A stretch of 64,000 nt of DNA, from NCBI GenBank assembly GCA_017463155.1, contig JAFTPT010000001.1, positions 1 through 64,000 of the forward strand. The letters are read 5' to 3'. Shown piece after piece: positions 62,958-64,000 of the stretch. The first letter of the stretch is position 1. Every line of letters starts with the position of its first letter. This DNA is from Blautia sp. GTDB taxonomy: Bacteria; Bacillota; Clostridia; Lachnospirales; Lachnospiraceae. The translations under genes were made by a program, and so were the position numbers. The notes beneath the pieces are model-generated. The model ran no database searches, was not told where the DNA came from, and was given only the letters and a program-made list of their open reading frames with translations.

Positions 62958-63201
62958 TGTGTAGCCCATTGTTCTGACCAAAGCATGTATTGCCTAATAC
63001 CGAGAGGCAACAAAAGGCCCTGTGGGCCTGATTTCGGAAAGGCCGTATGTCATCTGATGCGGCTGGGCGTAATACCGAGGCGCCCCAATTAGGATAATGA
63101 ACGGAAAGCACGGACAGATGCACCCCATTTCACCTTGCGCGGGAGCGCAAGTGGTGTACAGGACGATGACTTTCTACTAATGAAATGGAGGAAAACAGTA
63201 C
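62958..63201 (+). promoter_or_regulatory. Structured leader of rpsM-rpsK
   Basis: A 244-base gap, unusually long inside a ribosomal operon, with strong local stems. Examples are GGCCC..GGGCC (near 63015-63028) and CACCTTGCGC..GCGCAAGTGGTG (near 63131-63156). The phrase TAATACCGAG occurs twice (near 62995 and 63071). It may be an S4- or other r-protein-controlled leader for the alpha operon. No open frame is credible in it. Confidence 0.5.
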
Positions 63202-63570
63202 ATGGCTCGTATAGCTGGTGTAGATTTACCAAGAGAAAAACGTGTAGAAATCGGTCTTACTTACATTTATGGAATCGGCAGACCCAGTGCAACCAAGATT
63301 GTTGAACAGGCCGGTGTCAATCCCGACACCCGCGTAAGAGACCTGACGGACGAAGAGGTCAAGAAGATCAGCTCCGTGATCGAAGAGACGATGATGGTAG
63401 AAGGTGATCTTCGTCGTGAAGTCGCACTGAACATCAAGAGACTGCAGGAAATCGGATGCTACAGAGGTATCCGTCATCGTAAAGGACTTCCGGTACGTGG
63501 CCAGAAGACCAAAACCAATGCCAGAACACGCAAGGGTCCGAAGAGAACTGTTGCGAACAAGAAAAAGTAA
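63202..63570 (+). CDS. rpsM: 30S ribosomal protein S13
   Basis: 122 residues: [38 protein letters not shown] with the helix-two-turn-helix, and [19 protein letters not shown] near the C-terminus. S13 contacts P-site tRNA and bridges the subunits. ATGGAGGAAAA precedes the ATG. Confidence 0.98.
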   Translation: MARIAGVDLPREKRVEIGLTYIYGIGRPSATKIVEQAGVNPDTRVRDLTDEEVKKISSVIEETMMVEGDLRREVALNIKRLQEIGCYRGIRHRKGLPVRGQKTKTNARTRKGPKRTVANKKK

Positions 63571-63610
63571 TCGTTGACCAATAAAAAGGAAAGTGTAGGT
63601 TAGTTTTAAA

Positions 63611-64000
63611 ATGGCGAAAGTTACAAAGAAAACGACCAAGCGTCGTGTCAAGAAAAACGTTGAACACGGACAGGCTCACATCCAGTCTTCCTTCAATAAC
63701 ACCATCGTCACCCTGACGGACAACGAAGGAAACGCTCTTTCATGGGCAAGTGCGGGCGGTCTCGGATTTAGAGGTTCAAGGAAATCTACCCCTTATGCAG
63801 CACAGATGGCGGCGGAGACTGCTACCAAAGCTGCCCTTATTCATGGTTTAAAGACTGTTGACGTTATGGTGAAGGGTCCGGGTTCCGGACGTGAAGCCGC
63901 GATCCGCGCACTTCAGGCATGCGGCCTCGAAGTAACCAGTATCCGCGACGTGACACCCGTTCCGCACAATGGATGCCGTCCGCCCAAACGTAGAAGAGTC
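63611..64000 (+). CDS. rpsK: 30S ribosomal protein S11 (cut by window end)
   Basis: 130 residues visible from ATG 63611, ending in PPKRRRV, the usual C-terminus, so only the stop codon lies beyond the window. [40 protein letters not shown] and [15 protein letters not shown] are S11 signatures. rpsD and rpoA would be expected next. Confidence 0.97.
   Translation, partial: MAKVTKKTTKRRVKKNVEHGQAHIQSSFNNTIVTLTDNEGNALSWASAGGLGFRGSRKSTPYAAQMAAETATKAALIHGLKTVDVMVKGPGSGREAAIRALQACGLEVTSIRDVTPVPHNGCRPPKRRRV

Overview
The window looks like a chromosomal segment of a low-to-mid GC Gram-positive anaerobe, most likely a member of the Clostridia and probably of the Lachnospiraceae. The signs are strong AGGAGG ribosome-binding sites, near-consensus sigma-A promoters (TTGACA-17-TATAAT), a glmS ribozyme, a preQ1-I riboswitch, a LtaS-type enzyme, a rapZ-whiA-HPr cluster, zinc-type S14 and adenylate kinase, and an S10-spc-alpha ribosomal operon containing secY-adk-map-infA-rpmJ. 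No rRNA, tRNA or CRISPR array was seen.

Region 1 (about 1-11.5 kb) is accessory DNA, visibly AT-richer in several genes and full of fragments. It holds a glycyl-radical-activase-like radical SAM gene, a seven-unit array of 57/58-bp tandem repeats, remnants of a phage or plasmid element (DUF932 C-terminus, small Cys-rich protein, VRR-NUC nuclease), and an eight-copy 21-bp iteron-like array. Just downstream is an RloA/RloB (AbiL-like) defence pair with its own promoter. Next come an Rpn-type nuclease pseudogene, a wHTH plus nucleotidyltransferase pair resembling AbiE whose toxin seems to have lost its catalytic core, a truncated secreted protein and a DUF4143 ATPase. It reads as a decaying defence/mobile island.

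Region 2 (11.5-29.8 kb) is core metabolism: Fe-dependent alcohol dehydrogenase, a LURP-one protein, two Nudix enzymes including NudC, nagB-glmM, an RsmF-like rRNA methylase, cdd-deoC, valS, an LTA-synthase-like sulfatase, folC, a small acidic protein, a zinc-ribbon/TPR membrane protein, queT, and a NERD-like membrane protein. The most striking item is a glmS ribozyme placed ahead of nagB-glmM rather than glmS. It suggests that NagB may supply glucosamine-6-phosphate under product feedback.

Region 3 (29.8-42.9 kb) is a hexuronate (galacturonate) utilisation locus: TRAP transporter dctPQM, an AraC and a LacI regulator, a URO-D-like protein of unknown role, then uxaB-uxaC-uxaA-eda-kdgK. Together the enzymes take galacturonate through tagaturonate, altronate and KDG to pyruvate and glyceraldehyde-3-phosphate. 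Repeated CGTAAAC half sites ahead of the transporter and of the enzyme operon could be the shared LacI operator.

Region 4 (42.9-49.9 kb) carries deoD, a ThiF/TcdA-like E1 enzyme, murB-rapZ-whiA and an HPr/Crh-like protein lacking the phospho-histidine, a PAP2 phosphatase and an acidic coiled-coil membrane protein. Region 5 (49.9-64 kb) is the S10-spc-alpha ribosomal protein cluster, from a structured leader through rpsJ to rpsK, which runs off the end of the window. Two near-identical palindromic repeats (28.3 and 48.6 kb) mark a dispersed repeat family.
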